64,000 bases of DNA, taken from positions 248,001 to 312,000 of the forward strand of contig JADJMI010000027.1 in the NCBI GenBank assembly GCA_016709665.1. Reading direction: 5' to 3'. This document shows positions 44,182 to 55,073 of the stretch, in pieces (the first letter of the stretch is position 1; every line of letters starts with the position of its first letter). The DNA comes from Betaproteobacteria bacterium (GTDB lineage: Bacteria > Pseudomonadota > Gammaproteobacteria > Burkholderiales > Usitatibacteraceae). The notes beneath the pieces were generated by a model, which had not been told where the DNA came from, ran no database searches, and worked only from the letters and a program-made list of their open reading frames with translations. The translations under genes and the position numbers were made by a program.

Positions 44182-45327
44182 ATGGACCGACGCCAATTCC
44201 TCGCGGGCATCGCGACTTCCTCGCTCGCGGCCCTCGCCCTTCCCGCGCGAGGGGAGGCGACCCGGAAACTGCTCATCCTCGTCGAGCTCAAGGGCGGGAA
44301 CGACGGCCTCAATACCGTCGTGCCGCTCGCCGATCCGGCCTACCGTCGCCTGCGGCCGCGCCTCGCGGTGGCGAGAGAGGACGCGCTAAGCCTCGATGAC
44401 GAACAGGGCCTGCATCCCGCCCTCGCGTCTCTGATGCCGGCCTGGTCCGCCGGCGAGCTGGCGATCGTGCAGGGACTGGGCTACCCGGCCCCGAATCTCT
44501 CCCATTTCCGGTCCATCGAGATCTGGGACACGGCCTCGCGCAGCGACGAGTACCTGGACGATGGGTGGCTCACGCGCGTTTTCGCGAAGCATCCGTCGCC
44601 ACCGGGCTTCGCGGCCGACGGCGTGGTCGTGGGCGCGGCGGACCTGGGGCCCCTTGCCGGAACGGGAGCCCGTACGATCGCCCTCGCGAATCCGGAGCAG
44701 TTCCTGCGCAACGCGAAACTGGCCCGGTCCACGGCGGGGACGGCCGCCAACCCGTCCCTTGCCCACATTCTTCGAGTCGAGCGGGAGATCCAGCGCTCCG
44801 CCGACCGCCTGCATCCGGGTCGCGACTTCGCCGCCGCCTTTCCCGCCGGTCCTTTCGGGGCGGCCATCCGGACTGCGGCGCAGCTGGCGGCCAATCGCGA
44901 AGGCATCTCCGCCATCCGCCTCACGCTGGGCGGGTTCGATACCCACGCCAACCAGGCCGGCACCCACGCGGCCCTGCTCCGGCAATTGGGCGAGGGGCTC
45001 GCTTCCCTGCGCGCGGCCTTGAAGGAGATCGGCCGTTGGACGGACACGATCGTGGCGACGTATTCGGAGTTCGGGCGCCGGGCGCAGGAAAACCAGAGCG
45101 GCGGTACGGACCACGGCACGGCGAGCGTGCAATTCGTCATGGGCGGGCAGGTCCGCGGCGGCATGGCGGGGAAGGCACCGATGCTCGATCGGCTCGACGC
45201 GGGCGGGAACCTCGTCTTCACGACGGATTTCCGGGCCTACTTCGGTGGGTTGGTCGCGGCGGCCTACGGGAAGTCGATGGGCGAAGCGTTCGGCGGGAAT
45301 GTTCCGCTCGGGCTGTCGAGAACCTGA
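44182..45327 (+). CDS. DUF1501 family protein with Tat-type signal
   Basis: 381 residues. N-terminus MDRRQFLAGIATSSLAALALPARGEA carries a twin-arginine motif (RRQFL). The DUF1501 (sulfatase-like alkaline phosphatase fold) body has LILVELKGGNDGLNTVVPLADPAY (~30-50), HPALASLMPAWSAGELAIVQGLGYPAPNLSHF (~75-105), TLGGFDTHANQ (~255) and YSEFGRRAQENQSGGTDHGTASVQFVMGG (~295-325). Metal-ligand-type Asp/His residues are retained (GGFDTH, TDHG). Role unknown; its partner is the DUF1800 protein. Adjacent to it the sequence turns abruptly to 20% GC. No transcription terminator is clear, although the AT-rich island contains hairpins. Confidence 0.9.
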   Translation: MDRRQFLAGIATSSLAALALPARGEATRKLLILVELKGGNDGLNTVVPLADPAYRRLRPRLAVAREDALSLDDEQGLHPALASLMPAWSAGELAIVQGLGYPAPNLSHFRSIEIWDTASRSDEYLDDGWLTRVFAKHPSPPGFAADGVVVGAADLGPLAGTGARTIALANPEQFLRNAKLARSTAGTAANPSLAHILRVEREIQRSADRLHPGRDFAAAFPAGPFGAAIRTAAQLAANREGISAIRLTLGGFDTHANQAGTHAALLRQLGEGLASLRAALKEIGRWTDTIVATYSEFGRRAQENQSGGTDHGTASVQFVMGGQVRGGMAGKAPMLDRLDAGGNLVFTTDFRAYFGGLVAAAYGKSMGEAFGGNVPLGLSRT

Positions 45328-45330
45328 ATT

Positions 45331-45455
45331 GAACATGAGGAAATGCTTTAACAAGTGGTTTTAAGTAAAGGTTTTAAAACAATATAGTCATTTAATCATA
45401 TTTTACATTAAATAAATCCGTTAAAGCATTGTTTTAAAAAGATATCAATAGGGCG
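45331..45455. repeat. AT-rich island with 11-bp terminal inverted repeats
   Basis: Bases 45341-45450 contain about 22 G or C in 110 (20% GC) in otherwise high-GC DNA. AATGCTTTAAC (45342-45352) and GTTAAAGCATT (45420-45430) are perfect inverted repeats 67 bases apart, and GTTTTAAAAC (45371-45380) is a perfect palindrome; GTTTTAA recurs at least three times. No open frame, IS-like gene or phage attachment sequence is recognised. It resembles neither a standard attC (core sites mismatch) nor a promoter. Possible explanations are a MITE-like remnant, a xenogeneic-silencer target or a replication-related motif. Confidence 0.55.
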
Positions 45456-45478
45456 TGATGGGCCGCTCGCGACCCCGC

Positions 45479-45484
45479 TATAAT
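45479..45484 (+). promoter_or_regulatory. -10 element of the tsaB-rimI operon
   Basis: A perfect TATAAT stands 26 bases ahead of the TTG start of tsaB. The matching -35 would lie in 45456-45462 (GTGATG), a weak match, just past the AT-rich island. Confidence 0.5.
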
Positions 45485-45510
45485 CGGCCATTGCCACTCG
45501 TCGCCCGGCC

Positions 45511-46191
45511 TTGAATCTCCTCGCCGTCGAGACTTCCACCGAGCTGTGTTCGGTCGCGATCCTCTGCGGCGACGAGCTGCGGGTCGAGGAAGTCCTAGCC
45601 CCCAACCAACACGCCGAACGGCTCGAGCCCATGGTGCGCCGCCTGCTCGAGCGCGCCGGCCTGGACGTCGGCGCGATGGATGCGCTCGCCTTCGGCCAGG
45701 GTCCCGGGTCGTTCACCGGCATCCGGATCGGTTGCGGCTTCGTGCAGGGTCTCGCTTTCGCCACCGGCTTGCCGGTGGTGCCGGTGCCATCCCTTCTCGC
45801 CCTGGCGGAGCAGGCCGGCGCGAGCCGGGTGATTGCGGCGCTCGACGCCCGGATGGGGGAAACCTATCTCGCGGCCTACTCCCGCATGGGGGGCGACTGG
45901 TCGGTGGTCCTGCCGCCGCAACTGGCCCGGGAAGGCGCCTTGCCGGCCCTGCCCGGTCGAGACTGGGTCGCCACGGGGAGCGGTTTCGACGCCTTCGACT
46001 GGCTCCGCGCGGCATACGCCCCCCAGGTCTCGCATCGCCTCGAATCGGACCTTCCGCGGGCCGGTTCGGTGGCCCGCGTGGCGACCCGCGCCTTCCTGCG
46101 CGGCGAGGGGCTCCCGGCCGAGGAAGCCGCGCCCCTATACTTGCGTGACAAGGTCGCCCTGACGATCGAGGAAAGGCTGCCGGCCCCGTGA
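45511..46191 (+). CDS. tsaB: tRNA threonylcarbamoyladenosine biosynthesis protein TsaB
   Basis: 226 residues, starting at TTG (LLAVETSTELCSVAILC). Conserved TsaB features: LAVETST (~residue 3-9), the NQHAERLEPMVRRLLERAG helix (~35-52) and GQGPGSFTGIRIG (~65-78). The ASKHA fold is truncated relative to TsaD, whose partner it is. TsaB activates TsaD in the t6A37 modification of ANN-reading tRNAs, an essential cytoplasmic process. No alternative ATG exists upstream in frame. Its stop overlaps the start of rimI (GTGA), a very common arrangement in proteobacteria. Confidence 0.92.
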   Translation: MNLLAVETSTELCSVAILCGDELRVEEVLAPNQHAERLEPMVRRLLERAGLDVGAMDALAFGQGPGSFTGIRIGCGFVQGLAFATGLPVVPVPSLLALAEQAGASRVIAALDARMGETYLAAYSRMGGDWSVVLPPQLAREGALPALPGRDWVATGSGFDAFDWLRAAYAPQVSHRLESDLPRAGSVARVATRAFLRGEGLPAEEAAPLYLRDKVALTIEERLPAP

Positions 46192-46649
46192 GCGCGGTTC
46201 CCGTCCCGCAAGTCCAGTTCCGCCCGATGCGCGCCTCGGACGTATCCGACGTGGCGGCGCTCGAGAAGTCCCTTTACGCTTTCCCGTGGAGCCCGGGCAA
46301 TTTCCGCGACTCGGTGGAGGCGGGCTACGACTGCCGGGTCGCCTGCGAAGGATCCCGGGTGATCGGGTACGCGATCCTGATGATCGCGCTCGACGAGGCG
46401 CACCTGCTCAACCTCGCCGTGGCCTCGGACTGGCAGGGACAGGGGCTGGGGCGCGCCTTCCTCGACCACATGCTCGCGATCGGCAAGGCGGCGGGGGTGC
46501 AGATCGTCTACCTCGAAGTCCGGCCGTCCAACCACCCGGCCCGCCAGCTTTACCGGCGTGCCGGCTTCCAGCAGATCGCCATCCGACCCGCCTACTATCC
46601 GGCCTTGCACGGGCGCGAGGACGCGCTCTTCCTCGGCCTCACCCTCTGA
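46188..46649 (+). CDS. rimI: Ribosomal protein-alanine N-acetyltransferase RimI
   Basis: 153 residues, GNAT fold. GTG start overlaps the tsaB stop. Core: VQFRPMRASDVSDVAALEKSLY (~9-30), AFPWSPGNFRDSV (~31), the acetyl-CoA loop WQGQGLGRAFLDHM (~84-97; Q/RxxGxG/A), EVRPSNHPARQLYRRAGFQQI (~112-132) and YYPALHGREDALFLGL at the C-terminus. RimI acetylates the N-terminal Ala of ribosomal protein bS18. The tsaB-rimI pairing supports the name over other GNATs. Ends three bases before the uracil glycosylase gene. Confidence 0.91.
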   Translation: MSAVPVPQVQFRPMRASDVSDVAALEKSLYAFPWSPGNFRDSVEAGYDCRVACEGSRVIGYAILMIALDEAHLLNLAVASDWQGQGLGRAFLDHMLAIGKAAGVQIVYLEVRPSNHPARQLYRRAGFQQIAIRPAYYPALHGREDALFLGLTL

Positions 46650-46652
46650 TCC

Positions 46653-47468
46653 ATGGACGATCGCAGCCTTCGCGAACTCGAACTGCTCGCCGTGGCGCGC
46701 CTTTACGGCCTCGACGCGCGCAGCCGTTCGGACGGGGACGTGCCCGTCGCGAGCGCACCTTCGGGGGCACCGGTCGAAGCCGGCGCGTCCCGCGGCGCCG
46801 CCGTTCCTGCCCGGGCGGATCGTCCCGCCGTGCGCGACCGGTCGCCGGGAGAGGTTGCCGTTCCGGCACCGGCACCGGCCTGCGCGCCGGAAGTCGCCGG
46901 CATCGGGACCATGGACTGGAACGCACTGAAGGCCGTGGTCCGCGATTGCAACCGGTGCGGGCTGTGCAAGCAGCGCAAGCAGGCCGTCTTCGGCGTGGGC
47001 CACGAATCCGCGCCCTGGCTGTTCGTGGGCGAGGGGCCGGGCGCCGACGAGGACGAGAAGGGCGAGCCCTTCGTGGGACAGGCCGGAAAGCTCCTGGACG
47101 GCATGCTCGCGGCCGCGAAGCTCCAGCGGGGCCGGGAGGTCTACATCGCCAACGTCGTGAAGTGCCGCCCGCCGGGCAACCGCGTCCCTTCGCCCGAGGA
47201 ATCGGCCGCCTGCGCGCCGTTCCTCGACCGGCAGGTGGACCTCATCGGTCCGAAGCTCATCGTGGCGCTCGGGCGCACGGCGGCCATCCGCCTCACGGGG
47301 CAGGAAGTGAGCCTCGCGAGCCTGCGTGGCCGCGTCCACGCCTACCGCGGCATACCGCTCATCGTCACCTACCACCCGGCCTACCTGCTCCGGAACCTCC
47401 CGGACAAGTCCAAGGCGTGGGAAGACCTGCTCTTCGCGCGGCGCACGATGGCCGCGGCGGGGACTTGA
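46653..47468 (+). CDS. Family 4 uracil-DNA glycosylase (4Fe-4S)
   Basis: 271 residues. The catalytic core begins near residue 86 (MDWNALKAVVRDCNRCGLCKQRKQAVFGVG). The active-site motif is VGEGPGADEDEKGEPFVGQAG (~120-140) and the second is ITYHPAYLLR (~238-247). Iron-sulfur Cys are in DCNRCGLC, VVKCRPPGN and AACAPFL. These identify type 4 UDG, which removes uracil or deaminated bases from DNA. The N-terminal ~65 residues (SRSDGDVPVASAPSGAPVEAG...) are Ala/Pro-rich and look unstructured, as often in proteobacterial members whose tail may bind other repair factors. Three bases after rimI, so operon-linked. Confidence 0.9.
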   Translation: MDDRSLRELELLAVARLYGLDARSRSDGDVPVASAPSGAPVEAGASRGAAVPARADRPAVRDRSPGEVAVPAPAPACAPEVAGIGTMDWNALKAVVRDCNRCGLCKQRKQAVFGVGHESAPWLFVGEGPGADEDEKGEPFVGQAGKLLDGMLAAAKLQRGREVYIANVVKCRPPGNRVPSPEESAACAPFLDRQVDLIGPKLIVALGRTAAIRLTGQEVSLASLRGRVHAYRGIPLIVTYHPAYLLRNLPDKSKAWEDLLFARRTMAAAGT

Positions 47469-47530
47469 ATCCGGGGCTTCCGGGCCCCACATCGACCGTC
47501 CTGCAACCCGTTTCGGGAGGAAACCGTTCC

Positions 47531-48178
47531 ATGCGCAGAATCCTCGTCGCCCTCGCCCTTGCCGGCTCGCTGCTGCTCGGCGGCTGCGGCTACAACGACT
47601 TCCAGACCAAGGACGAGCAGGTGAAGGCGGCCTGGTCCGAGGTGCTCAACCAGTACAAGCGCCGCGCGGACCTCATCCCGAATCTCGTGTCGGTGGTGCA
47701 GGGGTTCGCCGCGCAGGAGAAGGACGTGCTCCTGGGCGTCACGAACGCGCGCTCGAAAGTCGGATCGATCCAGCTCACGCCGGAGGCGCTCAACGACCCG
47801 CAGGCGCTCAAGAACTTCCAGGCCGCCCAGGGCGATCTCTCCAGCGCGCTCTCGCGCCTCATGGTGGTCGCGGAGAACTACCCGCAGTTGAAGAGCGACG
47901 CGAACTTCCGCGACCTCCAGGCGCAGCTCGAGGGCACGGAAAACCGCATCACGACGGCCCGCAACCGATACATCAAGACGGTGCAGGACTACAACATCCT
48001 CGCCCGCCAGTTCCCGTCGAACCTCACCGCCATGATCTTCGGCTACAAGGAGAAGGCGAACTTCACGGTCGAGAACGAGAAGGCCATCGCCGAGCCGCCG
48101 AAGGTCGACTTCGGCGCCAAGCCGGCAGCCGCGCCGGCTCCCGCGCCCGCACCGGCTGCACCTGCCCCGGCGAAGTGA
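47531..48178 (+). CDS. lemA: LemA family lipoprotein
   Basis: 215 residues. N-terminal lipoprotein signal MRRILVALALAGSLLLGGC, then the all-helical LemA body: YNDFQTKDEQVKAAWSEVLNQYKRRADLIPNLVSVVQGF (~20-58), with AEKDVLLGVTNARSKV-like helix and LSRLMVVAENYPQLKSDANFRDLQAQLEGTENRI (~118-150), and the NRYIKTVQDYN motif. The C-terminal tail is a low-complexity Ala-Pro repeat (PAAAPAPAPAPAAPAPAK). LemA proteins are outward-facing membrane proteins of uncertain role, usually next to TPM-domain genes, as here. Ribosome site GGGAGGAAACC. It heads the lemA-TPM-TPM operon. Confidence 0.92.
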   Translation: MRRILVALALAGSLLLGGCGYNDFQTKDEQVKAAWSEVLNQYKRRADLIPNLVSVVQGFAAQEKDVLLGVTNARSKVGSIQLTPEALNDPQALKNFQAAQGDLSSALSRLMVVAENYPQLKSDANFRDLQAQLEGTENRITTARNRYIKTVQDYNILARQFPSNLTAMIFGYKEKANFTVENEKAIAEPPKVDFGAKPAAAPAPAPAPAAPAPAK

Positions 48179-48185
48179 TCCGGGC

Positions 48186-49085
48186 GTGATCCCGCGCGCC
48201 GGCCGCTTCCTCGCGGGAGCGGCCGCACTCCTCCTCGTCGCGGCCGCGGCATTCGCGGCGGATCCGGGCGAGCCCCTGCCTGTGCCGAAGCTCACCGGCC
48301 GGGTGGTGGATCTCACCGGCACGCTTTCCCCTCCCCAGCGGGAGGCGATCGCCGGCAAGCTCGCGGCGTTCGAAGGTGCTCGCGGCTCGCAGGTCGTCGT
48401 CCTGCTCGTCCCCTCCATCGGCACCGAGGCCATCGAGGAATTCGCGACCCGCGTGACGGACGCCTGGAAGCTCGGCCGCGCGGGCGTGGACGATGGGGTT
48501 CTCTTCGTCATCGCCAAGCAGGAGCGCAAGCTGCGCATCCAGTCCGGCCGCGGCGTGCAGGGTACGCTCACCGACGCCTTGTCCAAGCGGATCATCGTGG
48601 AACGCGTCTCGCCCAAGTTCCGCACGGGCGACTTCGCGGGCGGCATCGAGGCCGGCGTCGAGGCCATCATGAAGGCCATCGAGGGCGAGTCGCTGCCGCC
48701 GCCGGCCAAGAAGAAGTCCGCTGGCGGCTCGGTCGGCGTCGTCTCCTCGTTCGAGAATTTCCTCTGGCTGGCGTTTCTCGTCGTCCCGGTCGCGGGCATG
48801 ATCCTGCGCTCGCTGCTCGGGCGCTTCCTCGGGGCGGGGCTCACGGGCGGCGCCACGGGGCTCGCCGCGGCTTTCGTCTTCGGCAGCGTGGTCTTCGGCG
48901 TGGTCGCGGCGATCGCCGCCTTCATCCTCGTGCTCGGAATGGGCGCGGGACGCTTCGCGAGGGGCGGCGGCGGGTGGTCGAGCGGCGGCTTCGGCGGGGG
49001 AGGGGGCGGCTGGTCCTCGGGTGGCGGCGGCTTCAGTGGCGGGGGCGGCGGCTTCGACGGCGGCGGTGCCTCGGGAGACTGGTGA
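48186..49085 (+). CDS. TPM-domain membrane protein with Gly-rich tail (YgcG-like)
   Basis: 299 residues. Signal peptide (MIPRAGRFLAGAAALLLVAAAAFA), TPM phosphatase-like domain (~35-165) with GRVVDLTGTLSPPQREAIAGKLAAFE, DGVLFVIAKQERKLRIQSGRGVQGTLTDALSKRII and FRTGDFAGGIEAGVEAI, then two transmembrane helices (~185-255) and a C-terminal GGGGWSSGGFGGGGGGW-type tail of ~45 residues rich in Gly and Ser. The GTG start is 8 bases after the lemA stop. YgcG/TPM proteins have been reported as periplasmic acid-phosphatase-like domains, role in the envelope unclear. LemA and TPM likely interact. Its stop overlaps the following ATG. Confidence 0.88.
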   Translation: MIPRAGRFLAGAAALLLVAAAAFAADPGEPLPVPKLTGRVVDLTGTLSPPQREAIAGKLAAFEGARGSQVVVLLVPSIGTEAIEEFATRVTDAWKLGRAGVDDGVLFVIAKQERKLRIQSGRGVQGTLTDALSKRIIVERVSPKFRTGDFAGGIEAGVEAIMKAIEGESLPPPAKKKSAGGSVGVVSSFENFLWLAFLVVPVAGMILRSLLGRFLGAGLTGGATGLAAAFVFGSVVFGVVAAIAAFILVLGMGAGRFARGGGGWSSGGFGGGGGGWSSGGGGFSGGGGGFDGGGASGDW

Positions 49086-49578
49086 TGGACCTGCGACGAT
49101 TCTGGCGGCACATCGTGATGACGCCGTGGCAGGCAGCGCGGGCATTTCCGGAATCCGCCCTCGATGCGATCGGACGGCGCGTGGGCGAGCACGAGAAGCG
49201 CCACCGCGGCGAGGTCCGGTTCGTCGTCGAGGCCGAACTCACCACGGCGCAGCTCTGGTCGAACCTGACATCCCGGGCACGCGCCATCGAGATGTTTTCC
49301 GCCCTGCGCGTCTGGGACACGGAAGAGAACACCGGCGTGCTCGTGTATGTGCTGCTCGCCGACCACAAGGTCGAGATCGTGACGGACCGGGGCGTGGGAG
49401 GCCGGGTTCCCCCGGCCGAGTGGCAGTCCGTCTGTCGCACGATGCAGGAAGCCTTTCGTGCCGGTCGATTCGAGGAGGGTGCCCTCGAAGGCGTCACCGC
49501 GATCTCGCGGCTGCTGGAGGAACACTTCCCCGCACGCGAGTCGAACGCGAACGAGCTTCCCGACCGGCCCCTGATGAT

Positions 49579-49582
<4 letters not shown>
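49085..49582 (+). CDS. Second TPM-domain protein without signal peptide
   Basis: 165 residues, ATG overlapping the previous stop (TGATG). It lacks an obvious signal or membrane helix, although its N-terminus (MDLRRFWRHIVMTPWQAARAF) is amphipathic. TPM features are HRGEVRFVVEAELTTAQLWSNLTSRARAIEMFSALRVWDTEENTGVLVYVLLADHKVEIVTDRGVGGRV (~45-110), AEWQSVCRTMQEAFRAGRFEEGALEGVTAISRLLEEHFP (~112-150). So this is a cytoplasmic-side or peripheral counterpart of the preceding TPM protein. The pairing of a secreted and a soluble TPM domain behind lemA is common in betaproteobacteria. Its stop shares CTAG with the convergent kinase gene. Confidence 0.87.
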
Positions 49583-52647
<3,065 letters not shown>

Positions 52648-52684
52648 GGCGGCGCGGCCGTCCCGGCAGGTGGGTTCCCTTCGC

Positions 52685-53863
52685 TCAAGGGCGGGCGCGC
52701 GCGGTGATGGGTACGAGGCGGTCGTCCGCGAGGTAGCGTGCGAAGAAGACCTGGTCCGCCGTGAGCGCTTCGTGGCGTTCCGGCGAGAAGGGTCTCGCAT
52801 AGCGGCGCACGAGCCCCTCGTGCGGGCCCAGTTGCTCCAGGGCTTCGCGCACGCGCCGGCGGTCGGTGCTGCCCGCCCGGTTCACCGCCTTCGCGAGCAG
52901 GTGCGTGAGGTCGTAGGCGTGGGCGACGCCCACCGGGCTCTTCACCTGTTCCGCGCCGTCGATCCCGAAATCGCGCCTGAGCGCGGCGAGCACCCGTCGT
53001 GCCGTCGGGCTGTCGTCGCCGACGAAGCTGTAGGTCTGGATCACCGCGAAGTCGATCTGGTGCAGCGAAGCGCCCGCGAGCTTGGCGAAGTCGCCCCCGG
53101 TGACGCCCCAATGGCTCACGACGGGCAGGCGCTGGGCCGCGGGCAGGGAGGCGATCTCGCGGGCGAGCAGGGCGCCTTCGACCTCGTTGCCGACGAAGAT
53201 GATGGCGAGGGCGCCGGTCGCCCGCAGTTCGCCGTATTGATCGGGCAGCGACGGAGCTCCCCAGTTGTACCAGCGGTGCGCCATGATCGCGACACCCGCA
53301 TCGGGCGCCGCCTTGTCGAGGGCGGCCTGGTTGCTGCGCCCCCACGCCGTGTTGGGAAGCAGGACGCCCACGCGCGTGGCCTTGTGCTGCTTTTTCGCGA
53401 AACGCAGGAAGGCCGGACCCGCCCAGGAATCCTTCAGGGAAAGGCGGTAGGAGAAGCTCGGCCGGAAGGCATGGTCAATGATTCCGTCGGCCGATCCCCA
53501 CGGGTCGAGGAGAGGCACGCCGAGCTCGTGGGCGACCGGGAGGGCCTCGATGTAGATCGGGCTGTACTTGCCGCCGAAGACGGCCACCAGGTCGGGCAAG
53601 GCGGCAAGCTCGCGCAGGTTGTCGACGCCGATGGCGGTGACGCTGCGGTTGTCGCGCGTGACGAGCGCGAGCTTGCGGCCACCGAGAACGCCGCCAGCCC
53701 GGTTGATCTCGTCGATCGCGACCTGCATGCCCTGCTGGACGGCCTGGGCGGAAGTGCTCGTCTTGTGTCCGAACTCGGCGTCGAGGCCGACGTAGACGGG
53801 GCCGCTCGCGAAGGCGGCGGGAAGCAGTAGGCTCGCAACGAGCGCCCACGCGTACAGGTGCAT
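52685..53863 (-). CDS. Periplasmic Leu/Ile/Val-type ligand-binding protein linked to a histidine kinase
   Basis: 392 residues. Start MHLYAWALVASLLLPAAFASG (signal peptide) is preferred over upstream in-frame codons. Type I periplasmic binding fold: YVGLDAEFGHKTSTSAQAVQQGMQVAIDEINRAGGVLGGRKLALVTRDNRS (~22-72), LAALPDLVAVFGGKYSPI (~85), VGVLLPNTAWGRSNQA (~160) and YDLTHLLAKAVNRAG (~320). There are no permease or ATPase genes beside it, only the hybrid kinase downstream; hence it is more likely a sensory co-receptor than a transport component. Ligand unknown. The 192-base region between it and ccmH contains a terminator. Confidence 0.88.
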   Translation of the reverse strand: MHLYAWALVASLLLPAAFASGPVYVGLDAEFGHKTSTSAQAVQQGMQVAIDEINRAGGVLGGRKLALVTRDNRSVTAIGVDNLRELAALPDLVAVFGGKYSPIYIEALPVAHELGVPLLDPWGSADGIIDHAFRPSFSYRLSLKDSWAGPAFLRFAKKQHKATRVGVLLPNTAWGRSNQAALDKAAPDAGVAIMAHRWYNWGAPSLPDQYGELRATGALAIIFVGNEVEGALLAREIASLPAAQRLPVVSHWGVTGGDFAKLAGASLHQIDFAVIQTYSFVGDDSPTARRVLAALRRDFGIDGAEQVKSPVGVAHAYDLTHLLAKAVNRAGSTDRRRVREALEQLGPHEGLVRRYARPFSPERHEALTADQVFFARYLADDRLVPITARARP

Positions 53864-54055
53864 GGCAGTGGCTCCGGTGAGTGCTGTTGTTGTTCCGGTC
53901 GACGCCGCGATCCCTCCCGCGCCCCGGGCGTGCGGCCACGAAACGCGATCGGCGGGTTGCCGCTTCATCGTCGAGGAAGACTCCGCCCGGCAAGGGCCGG
54001 GCGGAAACTATTCAATCGAAGTTTGACGCCGTCGGTATCGACAGGCGAAGCGGGG
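53864..54055. other. Gap between ccm operon end and the receptor gene
   Basis: A 192-base gap containing the hairpin described below. Upstream of the receptor start the minus strand carries CAACAACAGCACTCACCGG and no strong -10 element that I can defend. No gene is visible. Confidence 0.3.
53983..54004 (-). terminator. Candidate terminator of the ccm operon
   Basis: CCGCCCGGC (53983-53991) and GCCGGGCGG (53996-54004) form a perfect 9-base-pair stem with a 4-base loop, 51 bases after the ccmH stop. The following minus-strand bases (GAGTCTTCC) give a poor U tract, so its strength is uncertain. Confidence 0.55.
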
Positions 54056-54541
54056 CTACTTGCGCCGGGCGGGGGGCTGGTCGGCTTCGAGAAGGGCGGC
54101 TATGTCGCGGAGTTTCCCGGCGTCCTTGCCCGCCGCCGGCGCGGGCGGGGACTTGCGACGGCGAAGCATCAGCGCAAGGCCGGCGAGGCCTCCCAGCACG
54201 AGCAAGGCAGGCGCCATCCACAGCACGGCCGTGGCCGCATTGAAGGGCGGCTTGTAGAGGACGAAATCGCCGTAGCGGTCCACCATGTAACCGCGGATCT
54301 CCTCGTCGGACTTTCCCGCGGCGATCATGGCACGGGTCTGCTTGCGCAGGTCGACCGCGAGCGGGGCGTCGGAATCGGCGATGGTCTGGTTCTGGCAGAC
54401 GAGGCACCGAAGCTCGTGCGCGATGGCCTTCAGGCGCGCCTCCACCTTGGGGTCGGGGTTCGCGATCTCGGCGGACTGGCCCCAGGCGAGGCTGCAGCCG
54501 GCGAGGGCCAGCGAAAAGAGGAACGCGGCGGGAGTCTTCAT
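54056..54541 (-). CDS. ccmH: Cytochrome c maturation protein CcmH
   Basis: 161 residues. Signal peptide (MKTPAAFLFSLALAGCSLAWG), then the haem-lyase subunit motif LRCLVCQNQTIADSDAPLAVDLR (~residue 45) in which LRCxxC reduces apocytochrome Cys. The helical SDEEIRGYMVDRYGDFVLYKPPF (~80-102) is also conserved. One C-terminal membrane helix (AVLWMAPALLVLGGLAGLALML, ~108-129) anchors it, followed by a Lys/Ala-rich cytoplasmic tail. It acts with CcmF and CcmG. It is last in the operon; its start overlaps the ccmG stop. The usual second CcmI module is encoded separately at the other end of the operon. Confidence 0.94.
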   Translation of the reverse strand: MKTPAAFLFSLALAGCSLAWGQSAEIANPDPKVEARLKAIAHELRCLVCQNQTIADSDAPLAVDLRKQTRAMIAAGKSDEEIRGYMVDRYGDFVLYKPPFNAATAVLWMAPALLVLGGLAGLALMLRRRKSPPAPAAGKDAGKLRDIAALLEADQPPARRK

Positions 54542-55067
54542 CCGTTCAGCTGCTTGAGAAGGGGGAGGATCGTCGTGTCCAACGCTTCGGGCGTGATGGG
54601 CCCGATCTGCTTGTAGCGGATCACGCCCTGCTTGTCGATCACGAAGGTCTCCGGCGCGCCGTACACGCCGTAGTCGATGCCGACCTTGCCGTCGATGTCG
54701 GAGACGGAGAAGAGATACGGGTCGCCGTTCTGCTTGAGCCACTTCTGCGCGTCGGCGCGCGCGTCCTTGTAGTTGAGGCCGACGATCGTGACCACGCCCT
54801 GCCGGTTCATCTCGTTGAGGATCGGGTGCTCCACCTTGCAGGAGACGCACCACGACGCCCACACGTTGAGGAGCCATACCTTTCCGCGCATCTGCTCGGG
54901 AGCGAAAGAAGCCCCGGGCTCGTGCAGCAGGGCGAGCGTGAAGCCCGGAGCGGGCTTGCCGATGAATGGCGAGGGACCTTGCGCGGGTCCTTGGTGAGCC
55001 CGATGCCGAGGAATACGACGAGGATCCCGAAGATCGCCAGCGGAATGATGTACTTCAGCGCCTTCAT
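54538..55067 (-). CDS. ccmG: Thiol:disulfide oxidoreductase CcmG/DsbE, frameshifted
   Basis: About 176 residues. The N-terminal membrane anchor (MKALKYIIPLAIFGILVVFLGIGL) is followed by TKDPRK; then one missing C near 54977 (GTCCCTCG) shifts the frame. Restoring it gives KVPSPFIGKPAPGFTLALLHEPG, the active site WASWCVSCKVEHP (CxxC, ~80), LNYKDARADAQKWL and the cis-Pro region YGVYGAPETFVIDKQG. CcmG is a periplasmic thioredoxin that keeps CcmH/apocytochrome thiols reduced. The N-terminal part terminates prematurely at 54807 in the unshifted frame. Overlap with ccmH by ATGA. Confidence 0.9.
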
Positions 55068-55073
55068 GGGACG

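Noticed and set aside
45342..45430. AT-rich inverted repeats as an integron attC site
   Set aside because: The inner core triplets do not fit RYYYAAC/GTTRRRY, and no integrase or cassettes are present.
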